Counted from the stretch's first letter, positions 8,055 through 17,179 are shown. The stretch: 64,000 nt of DNA from Pedobacter indicus (GCF_003449035.1 NZ_QRGB01000001.1:558001-622000), one strand, 5' to 3'. Notes: generated by a model not told the origin, from the sequence alone. Translations and numbers: made by a program.

Positions 8055-8126
8055 GGCCCTGTAGTTCAACGGATAGAATAGAAGTTTCCTAAACTTTAGA
8101 TATGGGTTCGATTCCCGTCGGGGCTA
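8055..8126 (+). tRNA. tRNA-Arg (anticodon CCU)
   Basis: A cloverleaf can be drawn by hand: acceptor GGCCCTG pairs with CGGGGCT at the 3' end (one G-U, one terminal G-U), D-arm GTTC/GAAT, anticodon arm with loop TTCCTAA giving anticodon CCU, and T-arm ATGGG-TTCGATT-CCCGT. The discriminator base is A and no CCA is encoded. CCU reads AGG arginine codons. Confidence 0.93.
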
Positions 8127-8152
8127 CTTTTATAATAGGACGCACAACCATT

Positions 8153-8187
8153 AAACGCCTTATCAGTATCGTTAAGGCGTTTTTTTG
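8153..8187 (+). terminator. Terminator after tRNA-Arg
   Basis: 10-bp perfect stem AAACGCCTTA (8153-8162) with its complement at 8173-8182, 10-nt loop, followed by a run of T. Placed 26 nt after the tRNA on the same strand. Confidence 0.8.
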
Positions 8188-8222
8188 TTCCAGATAGCTC
8201 CTGGAAAAAGAAAAAGTTGCAG

Positions 8223-8648
8223 TTACGCTTCTGCCAATTCCTTTACTATTTGCAATGCCTTTGCTGTTCCGGCGTCTAAATCGGCAAAGTATTTCTCCGG
8301 CATGTCCGAGGTTACGGATAGTGTGGTAACACCATCTTGCTCTTCAAGCTCATATTTTTCCACTAAGTTGCCGAGCTTCTGTCCTTCTTTTCCGGCTTCG
8401 AGTTCATGCAGGTGATGGAAGGTTATCTTCCGGTTTTCGGTCAGGGAATGCACCTCGCTTTCCATACCGTTGTTATTTGGGTCGAGGAATTGTACCCGCC
8501 CTCCCTGTTGGAGATCACCGGTGTAATGTGATCCGTCCGTATAAGCTGCTGCCCATTTTTTATAGGATTCTTTCTCCCATAATACTTGCCAGACCTTTTC
8601 CGCACTTGCATTGATCTTGACCTCCTGATTGATCGTTTTTGTCTTCAT
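8223..8648 (-). CDS. SRPBCC-family (START-like/AHSA1-type) protein
   Basis: 141 aa. The pattern INASAEKVWQVLWEKESYKKWAAAY near the N-terminus and the terminal helix (FADLDAGTAKALQIVKELAE) are typical of the SRPBCC ligand-binding fold. Members bind hydrophobic ligands or act as small stress-related proteins; the ligand cannot be predicted. It follows a VOC-family gene by 12 nt, so the two are co-transcribed. Base composition of the pair looks richer in GC than the neighbours. Confidence 0.8.
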   Translation of the reverse strand: MKTKTINQEVKINASAEKVWQVLWEKESYKKWAAAYTDGSHYTGDLQQGGRVQFLDPNNNGMESEVHSLTENRKITFHHLHELEAGKEGQKLGNLVEKYELEEQDGVTTLSVTSDMPEKYFADLDAGTAKALQIVKELAEA

Positions 8649-8660
8649 TTCTTATGTGTT

Positions 8661-9056
8661 TTACATGTTCAATACGACCCACCTGTGTCCGTCGGGATCC
8701 GCAAAGCGCATGACCCACCAGCCTTCTTTCATCTGTTCGGGACGGCTGATGATGTCGGCACCAATGCTGTCGAGTGCTTTCTCCCATTCCAACACTTCCT
8801 CCTTACTTTCTGCGGAGATACTGAAATTCACTTCGTTTCCCTGATCAGCTACTTTGGTTTTTACGGCATTTTCAAAGCGGGACGTTTGGAACAGGTTCAG
8901 AATAAAACCGGAATCCCCGATGTTGAGCGAGAGGAAACTGTCGCCGTCGTGTACGCTTTCGTTGACTGTGAATCCAAGCTTTGTATAGAATTCTTTGGAC
9001 TTATGAATATCTTTGATCGGATAATCTGCCCAGATCTTCGATGGTTGCGGAGCCAT
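8661..9056 (-). CDS. VOC-superfamily (glyoxalase/bleomycin-resistance fold) protein
   Basis: 131 aa. Begins with the paired beta-alpha-beta pattern WADYPIKDIHKSKEFYTKLGF and ends RFADPDGHRWVVLN, characteristic of the vicinal-oxygen-chelate superfamily. Members include glyoxalases, dioxygenases and antibiotic-binding proteins; substrate unknown here. First gene of a two-gene unit with the SRPBCC protein. Confidence 0.85.
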   Translation of the reverse strand: MAPQPSKIWADYPIKDIHKSKEFYTKLGFTVNESVHDGDSFLSLNIGDSGFILNLFQTSRFENAVKTKVADQGNEVNFSISAESKEEVLEWEKALDSIGADIISRPEQMKEGWWVMRFADPDGHRWVVLNM

Positions 9057-9161
9057 AATGTTTGCTATTTACTTATCAAATCGATGCATTTAATCCTCGC
9101 AATAATCTTGCCATAGGTCAGAAAACGTTGAAAGTCAGAAGCAAGCCTTTCCTATAGTAAC

Positions 9162-9197
9162 AAAGCTCTCTTTATTTTCAAGAGAGCTTTTCTTTTT
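9162..9197 (+). terminator. Intrinsic terminator between divergent genes
   Basis: 11-bp perfect stem AAAGCTCTCTT (9162-9172) with its complement at 9180-9190, loop of 7, followed by TCTTTTT on the plus strand. No plus-strand gene precedes it: the left neighbour is on the minus strand and the right neighbour starts at 9276. The rest of 9057-9275 shows no gene. Confidence 0.6.
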
Positions 9198-9275
9198 AAT
9201 TTCTTAACAAATCAGATTAGCTCAGCGATATAAACATTTGTTATATTCGATGATGAATACAATAATGAGGCTAAT

Positions 9276-10238
9276 TTGAAAACAGCGATTTATAAACGAT
9301 ACGGTGGTCCCGAGGTAGTATCTTTACAAGAAACACTGAAACCTCAACCAAAAGACAATGAAATACTGATTAAGGTATATGCCTCTTCCGTAAATCGCAC
9401 CGACTGTGGTTTCCGCGGTGCGGATTATTTCATATCACGACTTTTTAGTGGACTACTTGCACCAAAGCTCAAGGTATTAGGCTGCGAGTTTGCCGGAAAA
9501 ATAGAGGCAATCGGCAAAGCCGTAACGGAGTTCAATGTTGGAGACCGTGTTTTCGGTTATGATGATAGTAACTTCGGCGGCCATGCCGAATATAAAGTTA
9601 TTGACGCAGGTGCAGCTGTAACAACACTCCCCCTGCCTCTCAGCTATGCTGAAGGAGCAGCCCTTACTGAAGGCAGTCATTATGCACTCGGCAATATCCG
9701 GGCCGCAGGAGTAAAGCCGGGTGACTTCGTTCTTGTGTATGGCGCTACTGGGGCGATCGGCTCAGCCGCAGTACAATTACTAAAACACATAGGCACCTAT
9801 GTAGTAGCTGTTTCCAACACAAAAAACACAAGACTAATTGAGTCCTTAGGGGCCGACGAGGTCATCGACTATATGAAGCAAGACTTCACAAAGACGACTC
9901 TTCGTTTCGATTTTATCTTCGATGCCGTAGGCAAAAGTTCTTTCGGTCAATGCAAACCTCTAATGAAAGATAAAGGCGTGTATATATCTACCGAATTAGG
10001 CCAAGGATGGGAGAATATACTATTAGCGATGTTAGCACCTTTTAAACGAGGGAAAAGAGTACTATTCCCAATACCGACAACAAAAAAAGAAGATATTATC
10101 TACCTGCGTCAATTAGCAGAAAACAATATCTTCAAACCTGTTATCGATCGAGAATACCCCTTAGATGAAATCGTCGAAGCTCACCGTTATGTTGAAACTG
10201 GACAGAAAACAGGTAATGTTATTATAAAAATAGCTTAG
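9276..10238 (+). CDS. MDR-family NAD(P)-dependent oxidoreductase (zinc-lacking quinone-reductase type)
   Basis: 320 aa. Medium-chain dehydrogenase/reductase layout: N-terminal GroES-like domain with VNRTDCGFRG and LGCEFAGKIEAIG, then a Rossmann domain with VYGATGAIGSAAVQLLKHIG, and C-terminal YPLDEIVEAHRYVETGQKTG. The structural and catalytic zinc cysteines of alcohol dehydrogenases are not evident, so it is more like quinone reductases. The start is TTG, supported by TGAGG 5 nt upstream. Monocistronic by spacing. Confidence 0.87.
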   Translation: MKTAIYKRYGGPEVVSLQETLKPQPKDNEILIKVYASSVNRTDCGFRGADYFISRLFSGLLAPKLKVLGCEFAGKIEAIGKAVTEFNVGDRVFGYDDSNFGGHAEYKVIDAGAAVTTLPLPLSYAEGAALTEGSHYALGNIRAAGVKPGDFVLVYGATGAIGSAAVQLLKHIGTYVVAVSNTKNTRLIESLGADEVIDYMKQDFTKTTLRFDFIFDAVGKSSFGQCKPLMKDKGVYISTELGQGWENILLAMLAPFKRGKRVLFPIPTTKKEDIIYLRQLAENNIFKPVIDREYPLDEIVEAHRYVETGQKTGNVIIKIA

Positions 10239-10291
10239 TCATCGATTCTCAAAAACTTTACAATTTTAAGCCTAGATTCTGGAATATTTTG

Positions 10292-10327
10292 GGAACACGA
10301 CCTTCAAATTGGAACACAACCCTCAAA
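10292..10327 (+). repeat. Tandem 17-bp direct repeats upstream of the TonB receptor operon
   Basis: GGAACACGACCTTCAAA (10292-10308) and GGAACACAACCCTCAAA (10311-10327) agree at 15 of 17 positions with a 19-bp period. They lie 43 bp upstream of the -7 box at 10370. They could bind an activator, or be the end of an old insertion sequence; no transposase is nearby. Confidence 0.7.
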
Positions 10328-10369
10328 ACTTAAAAGCGCTTCGAAACTCAAATTTTAATTAAAATACTG

Positions 10370-10377
10370 TACATTTG
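10370..10377 (+). promoter_or_regulatory. -7 promoter element of the TonB receptor operon
   Basis: TACATTTG matches TAnnTTTG. It overlaps a TTG that would otherwise extend the reading frame to 10375, so the GTG at 10420 is the better start, giving a leader of about 37 nt. Confidence 0.6.
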
Positions 10378-10419
10378 CGCCTGCGTATAATCAGTCTAAA
10401 TAAGAACACCTGCTGCACA

Positions 10420-13212
10420 GTGAAAAGAAGGTACGGAAAATCAATTATTTGGCTATGGTCAGCTATTATCGGCACTTGCTTCTCGTTGAATATCGTGTTT
10501 GCACAAAATCCCTCATTCAATGTTCAGGGAAAGCTATTAAATAGTCGTACCAATGAGTCAATCTCATTCTTAGTGATTACAGCAAACAGCCAATCAGCAG
10601 AGTACCGGGCGATAAGCGATGACAAGGGTGGGTTTTTACTGGAAAACTTACCGGCCGGCTCCTATATGCTAAGTATCTCTTCTATACACTTCCAACCCAA
10701 AGATATTCAACTTGTTCTCAATAAAGACACAACAATAAATATCACGCTCGAACCCGCACAGCGTGTTCTTGACGACGTTTACATCACAGCCTCCGAATCT
10801 AAAGGCTTGACGAGTTCTTCAACGATCGACCGGAAAGCAATGGAGCACCTTCAGCCATCCAGCTTCACCGATATATTGGAACTACTGCCCGGTGGGAGGG
10901 CGATTGACCCTAAACTGACGGCCATGAATCAAATCCGGCTCAGGGAAGTTGAAGAGGCTAGCGCCGGATATGATATTAGTTCGCTCGGAACAGCGTTCTA
11001 TATAGACGGCAGCCCCATTAATACAACTGCCAATATGCAAACAACCAGTGGATTTACTACCACAGACCCCCACGGATCGCGTAATTCAACAAACAAGGGT
11101 GTCGATATGCGATCCATTCCTACCGACCAAATCGAGTCGGTCGAAATTGTCAGAGGGATTCCCAGCGTAGAATATGGAGATTTGACCAGCGGACTTGTTA
11201 AAATTACCCGTAAGAAAGGGAACACCCCTTATTCTGTTCGAATAAAGGCCGACGGTTTCAGTAAATTAATGGCAGCGGGAAAAGGTTTCTATTTCCCAGA
11301 AAAAAACCTATCGCTAAACGCAGATATCGACTTTTTAGATTCCCAATCGGATCCTCGTGACAATTACGAAAATTTTAAACGCTTAAGCGGATCTATCCGC
11401 ACAGAAAAGTTGTGGGAAACCAACCAAGGTGAATTTGCCTGGAACGCTTCCATCGATTACGGGACTACAATCGACAATCAACGTACTGATCCGGATAATA
11501 GTTATGCACTTACCGATAGCTACAAATCGACCTATAATCGTGTTGCCCTGAGCAATCATTTTACCTATAAATTTGCCAATAAGTCAGTTTTAAAGTCATT
11601 AAACCTGTCTACCAACTTCAGTTATCAGAACGACTTGGTTGACCTCGTAAGATGGACGCAGGCCAGAACCGCCACAGTGTTGATCAATTCACTTGAAGAA
11701 GGCGCGCATGATGCAAGGTATGTAACACCAAGTTACGCTGCTGAACTTCGTGTAGATGGCAAACCCCTCAATGCCTTTGTTAAGGCAAGAGCTAACTTCG
11801 AATTCCGAACAAAACAAATAAATCATCAGTTTAAAGTCGGCGCAGAAACCAATTACAGCAAGAACTACGGTGAGGGGCAAGTATATGATCTGGATTTTCC
11901 ATTAAGACAAGATCAAACTGCCCGTCCAAGAGCTTTTAATTCTATTCCCGCCATGCATAACCTCTCCTTCTTTGCCGAAGATGTCATGCATATGTATGTC
12001 GGTGACCATACCGTCAACCTATCAGCTGGGTTAAGAGGCATGGGCTTGCTGAGCATGGATAAACAATATTCTATTGCCAATAAAATACACTTGGATCCCC
12101 GGCTGAATATCAAGTGGACGCTGCCACAAATGGAAATAAACCAACAGAGACTATCCATTGGCTTTGGAGGCGGATATGGAATTCACACCAAGCTGCCAAC
12201 ATTGAATCATTTATATCCAGATCCAATCTACGAAGATATTATCCAGCTGAACTTCTATCACAACAATCCTGAATTCAGAAAGGCGAATGTGATGACCTAC
12301 ATTACTGATCCGACCAACTACGATCTAGCTGCTGCTGTGAATAAGAAATGGGAGATCAATAGTGATATTACCTTTGCGGGCAACCGACTGGCGATTACTT
12401 ATTTCAACGAAAAAATGAATTCTGGCTTTCGGAACACCTCCAGGTATCGAGCATTAGACTACAGAAGATATGACAATACATCGATTGATGCCGGCAACCT
12501 TACGGAAGCACCAGAAACAAGTGATTTCGAATATGAAGAAGCACGGGAGTTCATGGTTTATTCAATCAACACCAACGGTGGTTCTCTGGATAAGGAGGGA
12601 ATCGAATATCAGTTCACAACAAAGCGTTTTACCAGTATCAATACGCGTTTCACGCTTAACGGAGCATGGTTCAAATCAACCTACGCCAGTTCCCAACCTT
12701 CATACCAGGCTATCACACAAAATGTGATAAGCGACGGGAAAGTCAGACAATATGTAGGTGTCTATGAAGAAGATGCTGGAAATGTGAGACAACAATTTAA
12801 CACGAATTTGATCGTAGATAGCTATCTGCCAAAATTGGGTCTCACGCTCTCTAGTTCTGTTCAGAGCTTTTGGTTCACAGTTAGACAACAAAACTTTAAC
12901 TCAGGCAGACCAACAGCCTACATGGATATCCAAGAGGAATGGCACCCTTATACGGATGCAGAACTTTCGCATCCCGACTTGCAGTGGCTAAATATTCCGC
13001 GTCATGAAAGTACCTTTAGAAAATACAGGGTACCCATCGATCTTCAGGTAAATTTAAAAGCTACGAAAGAATTTAAGAACAAAGTACGGATTTCCATGTT
13101 TGTAAACCGTCTGTTTAAATACGCACCGAACTATGAGTCGTATGGCATTACCCAGTATAGACAAGATCTTACGGCTCCTTATTTTGGGATGGAACTTAAT
13201 TTCACATTGTAA
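10420..13212 (+). CDS. TonB-dependent outer-membrane receptor
   Basis: 930 aa from the GTG at 10420. A signal peptide (IIWLWSAIIGTCFSLNIVFAQ) is followed by a carboxypeptidase-like domain (FNVQGKLLNSRTNESISFLV ... NITLEPA, roughly residues 35-115), a plug domain with IPTDQIESVEIVRGIPSVEYGDLTSG, and a 22-strand-type barrel ending in YFGMELNFTL, whose last residues give an aromatic-rich beta-signal. It imports an unknown ligand using TonB energy. First gene of a tight operon with a surface lipoprotein, a second barrel and a di-heme peroxidase, so the ligand may be metal- or heme-related. Tandem repeats upstream are a candidate operator. Confidence 0.9.
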   Translation: MKRRYGKSIIWLWSAIIGTCFSLNIVFAQNPSFNVQGKLLNSRTNESISFLVITANSQSAEYRAISDDKGGFLLENLPAGSYMLSISSIHFQPKDIQLVLNKDTTINITLEPAQRVLDDVYITASESKGLTSSSTIDRKAMEHLQPSSFTDILELLPGGRAIDPKLTAMNQIRLREVEEASAGYDISSLGTAFYIDGSPINTTANMQTTSGFTTTDPHGSRNSTNKGVDMRSIPTDQIESVEIVRGIPSVEYGDLTSGLVKITRKKGNTPYSVRIKADGFSKLMAAGKGFYFPEKNLSLNADIDFLDSQSDPRDNYENFKRLSGSIRTEKLWETNQGEFAWNASIDYGTTIDNQRTDPDNSYALTDSYKSTYNRVALSNHFTYKFANKSVLKSLNLSTNFSYQNDLVDLVRWTQARTATVLINSLEEGAHDARYVTPSYAAELRVDGKPLNAFVKARANFEFRTKQINHQFKVGAETNYSKNYGEGQVYDLDFPLRQDQTARPRAFNSIPAMHNLSFFAEDVMHMYVGDHTVNLSAGLRGMGLLSMDKQYSIANKIHLDPRLNIKWTLPQMEINQQRLSIGFGGGYGIHTKLPTLNHLYPDPIYEDIIQLNFYHNNPEFRKANVMTYITDPTNYDLAAAVNKKWEINSDITFAGNRLAITYFNEKMNSGFRNTSRYRALDYRRYDNTSIDAGNLTEAPETSDFEYEEAREFMVYSINTNGGSLDKEGIEYQFTTKRFTSINTRFTLNGAWFKSTYASSQPSYQAITQNVISDGKVRQYVGVYEEDAGNVRQQFNTNLIVDSYLPKLGLTLSSSVQSFWFTVRQQNFNSGRPTAYMDIQEEWHPYTDAELSHPDLQWLNIPRHESTFRKYRVPIDLQVNLKATKEFKNKVRISMFVNRLFKYAPNYESYGITQYRQDLTAPYFGMELNFTL

Positions 13213-13242
13213 AACATTAAAAATTAATAAATAACAAATAAT

Positions 13243-14445
13243 ATGAACAAGTTAAAAACGATCGGATTCAGTTTTGTCCTAACATTTGCAGTTTTATTGC
13301 AAGCCTGTACAAAGGACGATGATCTATCCACGAAAAAAACAGATCTTAAGGTTACGATAGAAAATCCAACAGGTTTACAAAACGTAGAGCTTAAAAGTGG
13401 CACTATTTCTTTCACTGAAATCAATAGCGGAGACGTAACCTCTTCGGATGAATTTACCGATAATGAACTAATCGTCACCTTAACAGAGGGCTCTTATGAT
13501 ATCTCTTTTGAAGGAGAGATTGAATATCAGCTTGATGGAAAAACTCAAACATCTACTGTTCGCGGATATCAAACAGGATTGGTACTCAATGGTCCAACGG
13601 CGGTAACGACAATTGACCTGTTTCTTCATAGTGAAACGGCCGGATTTGTTATTAAGGAGATATTTTTCACTGGAACAGGCAGCTTTGAAGGAAAACCCTA
13701 TCATGGAGATAAATATTTCATTATCCAAAACAACTCTGATGAGGTGCTTTATGCTGATGGATTGGTGATCGCAGAATCAGCTTTCACCACGACTAGTAAA
13801 ACCCAATACACTCCCGACATAATGAACGAAGCATTCACCGCAGGAGATAGAAGCATTGTCATGATTCCGGGCAACGGCGAAGACTATCCCATAGAACCGG
13901 GAGCATCTTTTACTATCGCTAATAATGCGATTAATCACCTCGAACTAAACCCGAACTCACTTGACCTAACTGGTGCTGAGTTTGAACTTGAGCTTATCGC
14001 CAACCTTAATGTAGACAATCCCGAAGTGCCTAATTTAACCAATATTATTTTACCATTGTTGATGCATGACCGTGGATTTAAAAGCTATGTTTTAGCTAAA
14101 TTCGAGGTTAGCCCAGAAGAATTTAAAGTTCAAAATAAATATACTTATGAATACGTTGCCTCGGGTATCGAACGAAGCCGAGATGCATATAAAATACCAA
14201 ATGAATGGATTATTGACGCCGTTAATTTAAGCGTAGAAGCAGAATTTCAATGGATTGTAACTTCGCCGTCCCTCGACATGGGCTGGACATACGTTGGAAA
14301 AGTAGACAGTGATGAGAGCCGCTACGGAAAAAGTGTTACACGTAAAGTATTGTCAACTACCCCTGACGGACGCGAAATATTACAAGATACCAATAATTCA
14401 ACCGTAGACTTTGAGCCTGAAACTATACCATCCTTAATGAATTAA
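13243..14445 (+). CDS. DUF4876-type surface lipoprotein
   Basis: 400 aa. The signal peptide ends in lipobox LLQAC, followed directly by TKDDD, which resembles the acidic lipoprotein export signal that sends Bacteroidota lipoproteins to the cell surface. The body is beta-rich: an N-terminal sandwich and then, from about residue 135, a lamin-tail-like segment (IVKEIFFTGTGSF ... YFIIQNNSDEVLYADGLVI) and the C-terminal YKIPNEWIIDAVNLS. I recall this family as DUF4876, found beside TonB receptors. It starts 30 nt after the receptor and probably caps or hands ligand to it, by analogy with SusD; that role is inference. Confidence 0.8.
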   Translation: MNKLKTIGFSFVLTFAVLLQACTKDDDLSTKKTDLKVTIENPTGLQNVELKSGTISFTEINSGDVTSSDEFTDNELIVTLTEGSYDISFEGEIEYQLDGKTQTSTVRGYQTGLVLNGPTAVTTIDLFLHSETAGFVIKEIFFTGTGSFEGKPYHGDKYFIIQNNSDEVLYADGLVIAESAFTTTSKTQYTPDIMNEAFTAGDRSIVMIPGNGEDYPIEPGASFTIANNAINHLELNPNSLDLTGAEFELELIANLNVDNPEVPNLTNIILPLLMHDRGFKSYVLAKFEVSPEEFKVQNKYTYEYVASGIERSRDAYKIPNEWIIDAVNLSVEAEFQWIVTSPSLDMGWTYVGKVDSDESRYGKSVTRKVLSTTPDGREILQDTNNSTVDFEPETIPSLMN

Positions 14446-14452
14446 TACCTTC

Positions 14453-15973
14453 GTGCGGTTTTTAAAAAACATAGCGACATTAACATTCGTACTTAGCCTG
14501 AGCATAGGAATGCTCTATGCTCAGGACAGTACAGTATCTTCCGTTATCAGGGAGAACAGCTCTCCGCTTACCGCGTTTATCGAAGAGTATTACTCAAGTC
14601 CATCGCTCAAGTCTCACGAGCGAAGAAACAGCTTTTCCCAAATTGACGCTAGCTATTTCGATAGCGACCAAGACCTATTCATTAGCCAAGAAGGTAGCGG
14701 CCGACAAGGTTTCCGCGTAGATGCACGGTCTTATCTCAAAAACAGCCAGGCCAGTACACTATGGGGAAATGCCTTTTATGTAAACGAGAAAATAAAAAGC
14801 GTCAGTTACAACGAAAGTAGTGACTATGATTTAATTTACCCCTATGTCATGGCTGATACCATTGGCGGCGACCTTTCCTCGGAAACATATTTCTTTTCAG
14901 GGGGGCTGAGCAAACAGCTAGGGTCTTTTGAGTATGGTTTGGAAGCTAGCTTTAGGGGGGCACAAGCCTACCGAGATCGTGATCCGAGACCGAAAAACAT
15001 CATTTCAGATATCAATGCTTCGCTTTCCATAGCAACAAATGCGTGGAGGAATTACAGAACTTCAGCCGACTTGAATTTAAGAAAATACGATCAGGAGAAT
15101 ACATTAGACTTTGTCAGCGAACTGGGAGCACCCTTGATTTTTCATGATGCGGGTTTGGGCGTCTACAACAATATCTTAGCAGGCAGTCGTAATCTAGCTT
15201 ATTATAGAGGTTACACCTTCGGTGGACAGGTAAACCTTATCCCCATCAATAGGAATGGTTTTGTTGCGCAAATTGGATACCATCAGTTTAACTTTAATAA
15301 GGACCTGTCCAGCGTTGCAGATGCGGTAGGTCAAGTCAACGACCATCAGATCAATGCTCTCCTAGGTTATTTGCAGACGACAGAAGACCGCAGCCTATCT
15401 CTTAAACTCATGGGTATTCACAAGAACCGAGACGGTACGGAGGCGAAATTCGACAATAGAAACAGCAACAATTTTTTGCAAAAAGTCTCCGAAGACATCC
15501 GCTATCGGAACATCCAAAACCAACTAAGACTGGAAGGGATGTACGGACGCAAATCAGATGCATTTGATTTTTATATACATGGCAAGGTCGCTTATCTTGA
15601 AGATGATCAGGATTACATCAGTCCGGACAGGACTTTGAACTACAGCAATCTTCTTCTGGGTTTGAACTTCACAGGCATCAAACCAATTAACAAAAGTCTG
15701 TTAACCGCACAGATCGGCGCACAGAAACTTCAGAACCTCGATGCAGGCTATTTCTGGAATGATGCTAACCCGGAATCAGGAATCTACGAGATGCTGACAA
15801 GTAATTATCAGTACTTAACATCCTCAAGCTTTCAGATATCCGGCAAACTGCGTGTAGATTACCCTTTCCCGAACAACCTTAATTTCTTTGTTCAGGCCGC
15901 GGGCAACTATACAAACTTTACGGACGATTACCACGGCAAGCAGTTCGTTGTTTCAACAGGATTTGTCTTTTAA
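14453..15973 (+). CDS. DUF6850-type outer-membrane beta-barrel protein
   Basis: 506 aa from a GTG start 7 nt after the preceding stop. Signal peptide FLKNIATLTFVLSLSIGMLYAQ, then alternating beta strands (SLSIATNAWRNYRTSADLNL, LQTTEDRSLSLKLMGIHKNR, VDYPFPNNLNFFVQAAGNY) and a C-terminal phenylalanine (KQFVVSTGFVF) as in barrels inserted by the BAM complex. There is no plug domain, so it is not a TonB receptor. From memory such proteins are classed as DUF6850 and accompany DUF4876 and a TonB receptor. Function unknown. Confidence 0.78.
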   Translation: MRFLKNIATLTFVLSLSIGMLYAQDSTVSSVIRENSSPLTAFIEEYYSSPSLKSHERRNSFSQIDASYFDSDQDLFISQEGSGRQGFRVDARSYLKNSQASTLWGNAFYVNEKIKSVSYNESSDYDLIYPYVMADTIGGDLSSETYFFSGGLSKQLGSFEYGLEASFRGAQAYRDRDPRPKNIISDINASLSIATNAWRNYRTSADLNLRKYDQENTLDFVSELGAPLIFHDAGLGVYNNILAGSRNLAYYRGYTFGGQVNLIPINRNGFVAQIGYHQFNFNKDLSSVADAVGQVNDHQINALLGYLQTTEDRSLSLKLMGIHKNRDGTEAKFDNRNSNNFLQKVSEDIRYRNIQNQLRLEGMYGRKSDAFDFYIHGKVAYLEDDQDYISPDRTLNYSNLLLGLNFTGIKPINKSLLTAQIGAQKLQNLDAGYFWNDANPESGIYEMLTSNYQYLTSSSFQISGKLRVDYPFPNNLNFFVQAAGNYTNFTDDYHGKQFVVSTGFVF

Positions 15974-15991
15974 ATTTTTTATTTTTACACG

Positions 15992-17113
15992 ATGAACAGG
16001 TATCTTCTTCTGTTACTTTCTATAGGGATCTTTATCATTACGACGGCTTTTCTTTCGGAACGTCAGGAAGAAAACTTGCGAGCACTCTATAGTAAACCGA
16101 TAAATGAATGGCCGAAACCCTTTATCGACCCTGGCGTCGATTGGAAAGAATTTGAAGCCCTGGAGAAACAAGATACCAGTTATTTTAGAATCATCGCACA
16201 ACCAAAAGTTCACTTAGGAAAAATCCTTTTTTTCGACCCGATGCTTTCCGGTTCAAATCAGATCTCCTGTAGCAGCTGCCATGACCCCCAATCTTCCTGG
16301 GCCGATAAACGTTCAGTTGCCCTGGGAAATGATCATTTGGAAGGTAACAGGAACACCCTATCGCTATTGAATGTTGCCAGTCGTAAAACATTCTTCTGGG
16401 ATGGCAGAGCAGGAAGTTTAGAGGATCAGGCGAAAGAACCAATCGTCGCTCATCACGAAATGGCGATGAAACCAGAAGAACTGGGTGATAAATTAGGGGC
16501 AATCGAAGGGTACCGCGATATGTTCAAGGATGCTTATGGCGACGAACAGGTTACCTACGATAGGGTCCTGGAATCATTAGCTGCTTTTCAAAAGACCATC
16601 GTAAGCCGTCAAAGTCGTTTCGACCGCTTCCTAAACGGAGACTATGATGCAATGACCGATCAAGAGATTAAAGGAATGCATTTATTCCGTAATAAAGCAC
16701 GATGTATGAATTGTCATAATGGTAAATTCTTAACGGATGAAAACTTTCATAATATCGGACTGACTTACTATAAGCGTAAATATGAAGATCTGGGACGTTA
16801 CAACATCACCAAAAACCCCGAAGATGTAGGCAAGTTCAGAACACCTTCGCTAAGAGATGTTATGCACAACTCGCCGTGGATGCACAACGGACTGTTCAAT
16901 AATATTACCGGCATTATCAACATGTATAACAGCGGAATGCACATGATCGACCCAGATTCTGCAGAAAAAGCGGCTGATCCGCTTTACCCGGTTACCGATG
17001 AATTGATGCAACCGTTGGATTTAACCAAAGAGGAAATACAGGCACTTGTAGCCTTTATGGACGCGATCACCGCTACGCAATATCATATGCGCCGACCAGA
17101 GCTCCCGAGGTAA
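15992..17113 (+). CDS. Di-heme cytochrome c peroxidase (CcpA/MauG family)
   Basis: 373 aa. An N-terminal signal or anchor segment (YLLLLLSIGIFIITTAFL) places it in the periplasm. Two heme c sites are visible: ISCSSCHDPQ near residue 92 and ARCMNCHNGKF near residue 239; between them are FFDPMLSGSN, SLLNVA and FFWDGRAGSLEDQA, and after the second FRTPSLRDV and PWMHNGLF, all family hallmarks. Classical members reduce H2O2 with cytochrome c electrons; MauG-like members oxidise protein side chains. Last gene of the receptor operon (18-nt gap), an unusual partner for a nutrient receptor. Confidence 0.92.
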   Translation: MNRYLLLLLSIGIFIITTAFLSERQEENLRALYSKPINEWPKPFIDPGVDWKEFEALEKQDTSYFRIIAQPKVHLGKILFFDPMLSGSNQISCSSCHDPQSSWADKRSVALGNDHLEGNRNTLSLLNVASRKTFFWDGRAGSLEDQAKEPIVAHHEMAMKPEELGDKLGAIEGYRDMFKDAYGDEQVTYDRVLESLAAFQKTIVSRQSRFDRFLNGDYDAMTDQEIKGMHLFRNKARCMNCHNGKFLTDENFHNIGLTYYKRKYEDLGRYNITKNPEDVGKFRTPSLRDVMHNSPWMHNGLFNNITGIINMYNSGMHMIDPDSAEKAADPLYPVTDELMQPLDLTKEEIQALVAFMDAITATQYHMRRPELPR

Positions 17114-17179
17114 ATATACAAGGTTAATTCGTAGCCAAATATAGAAGGATCACCAGATCCCTGATAGAAACTTGTTGAA

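Noticed and set aside
8586-9116. 176-codon plus-strand frame opposite the VOC and SRPBCC genes
   Set aside because: Both minus-strand proteins show clear family motifs across the same region; the plus frame is a shadow with no recognisable domain.
10292-10327. CRISPR array
   Set aside because: Only two short direct copies with a 2-nt gap and no cas genes; spacing and unit length do not fit.
10375-10419. Upstream TTG extension of the TonB receptor frame
   Set aside because: The TTG lies within the TACATTTG promoter element and the extension spoils the signal peptide.
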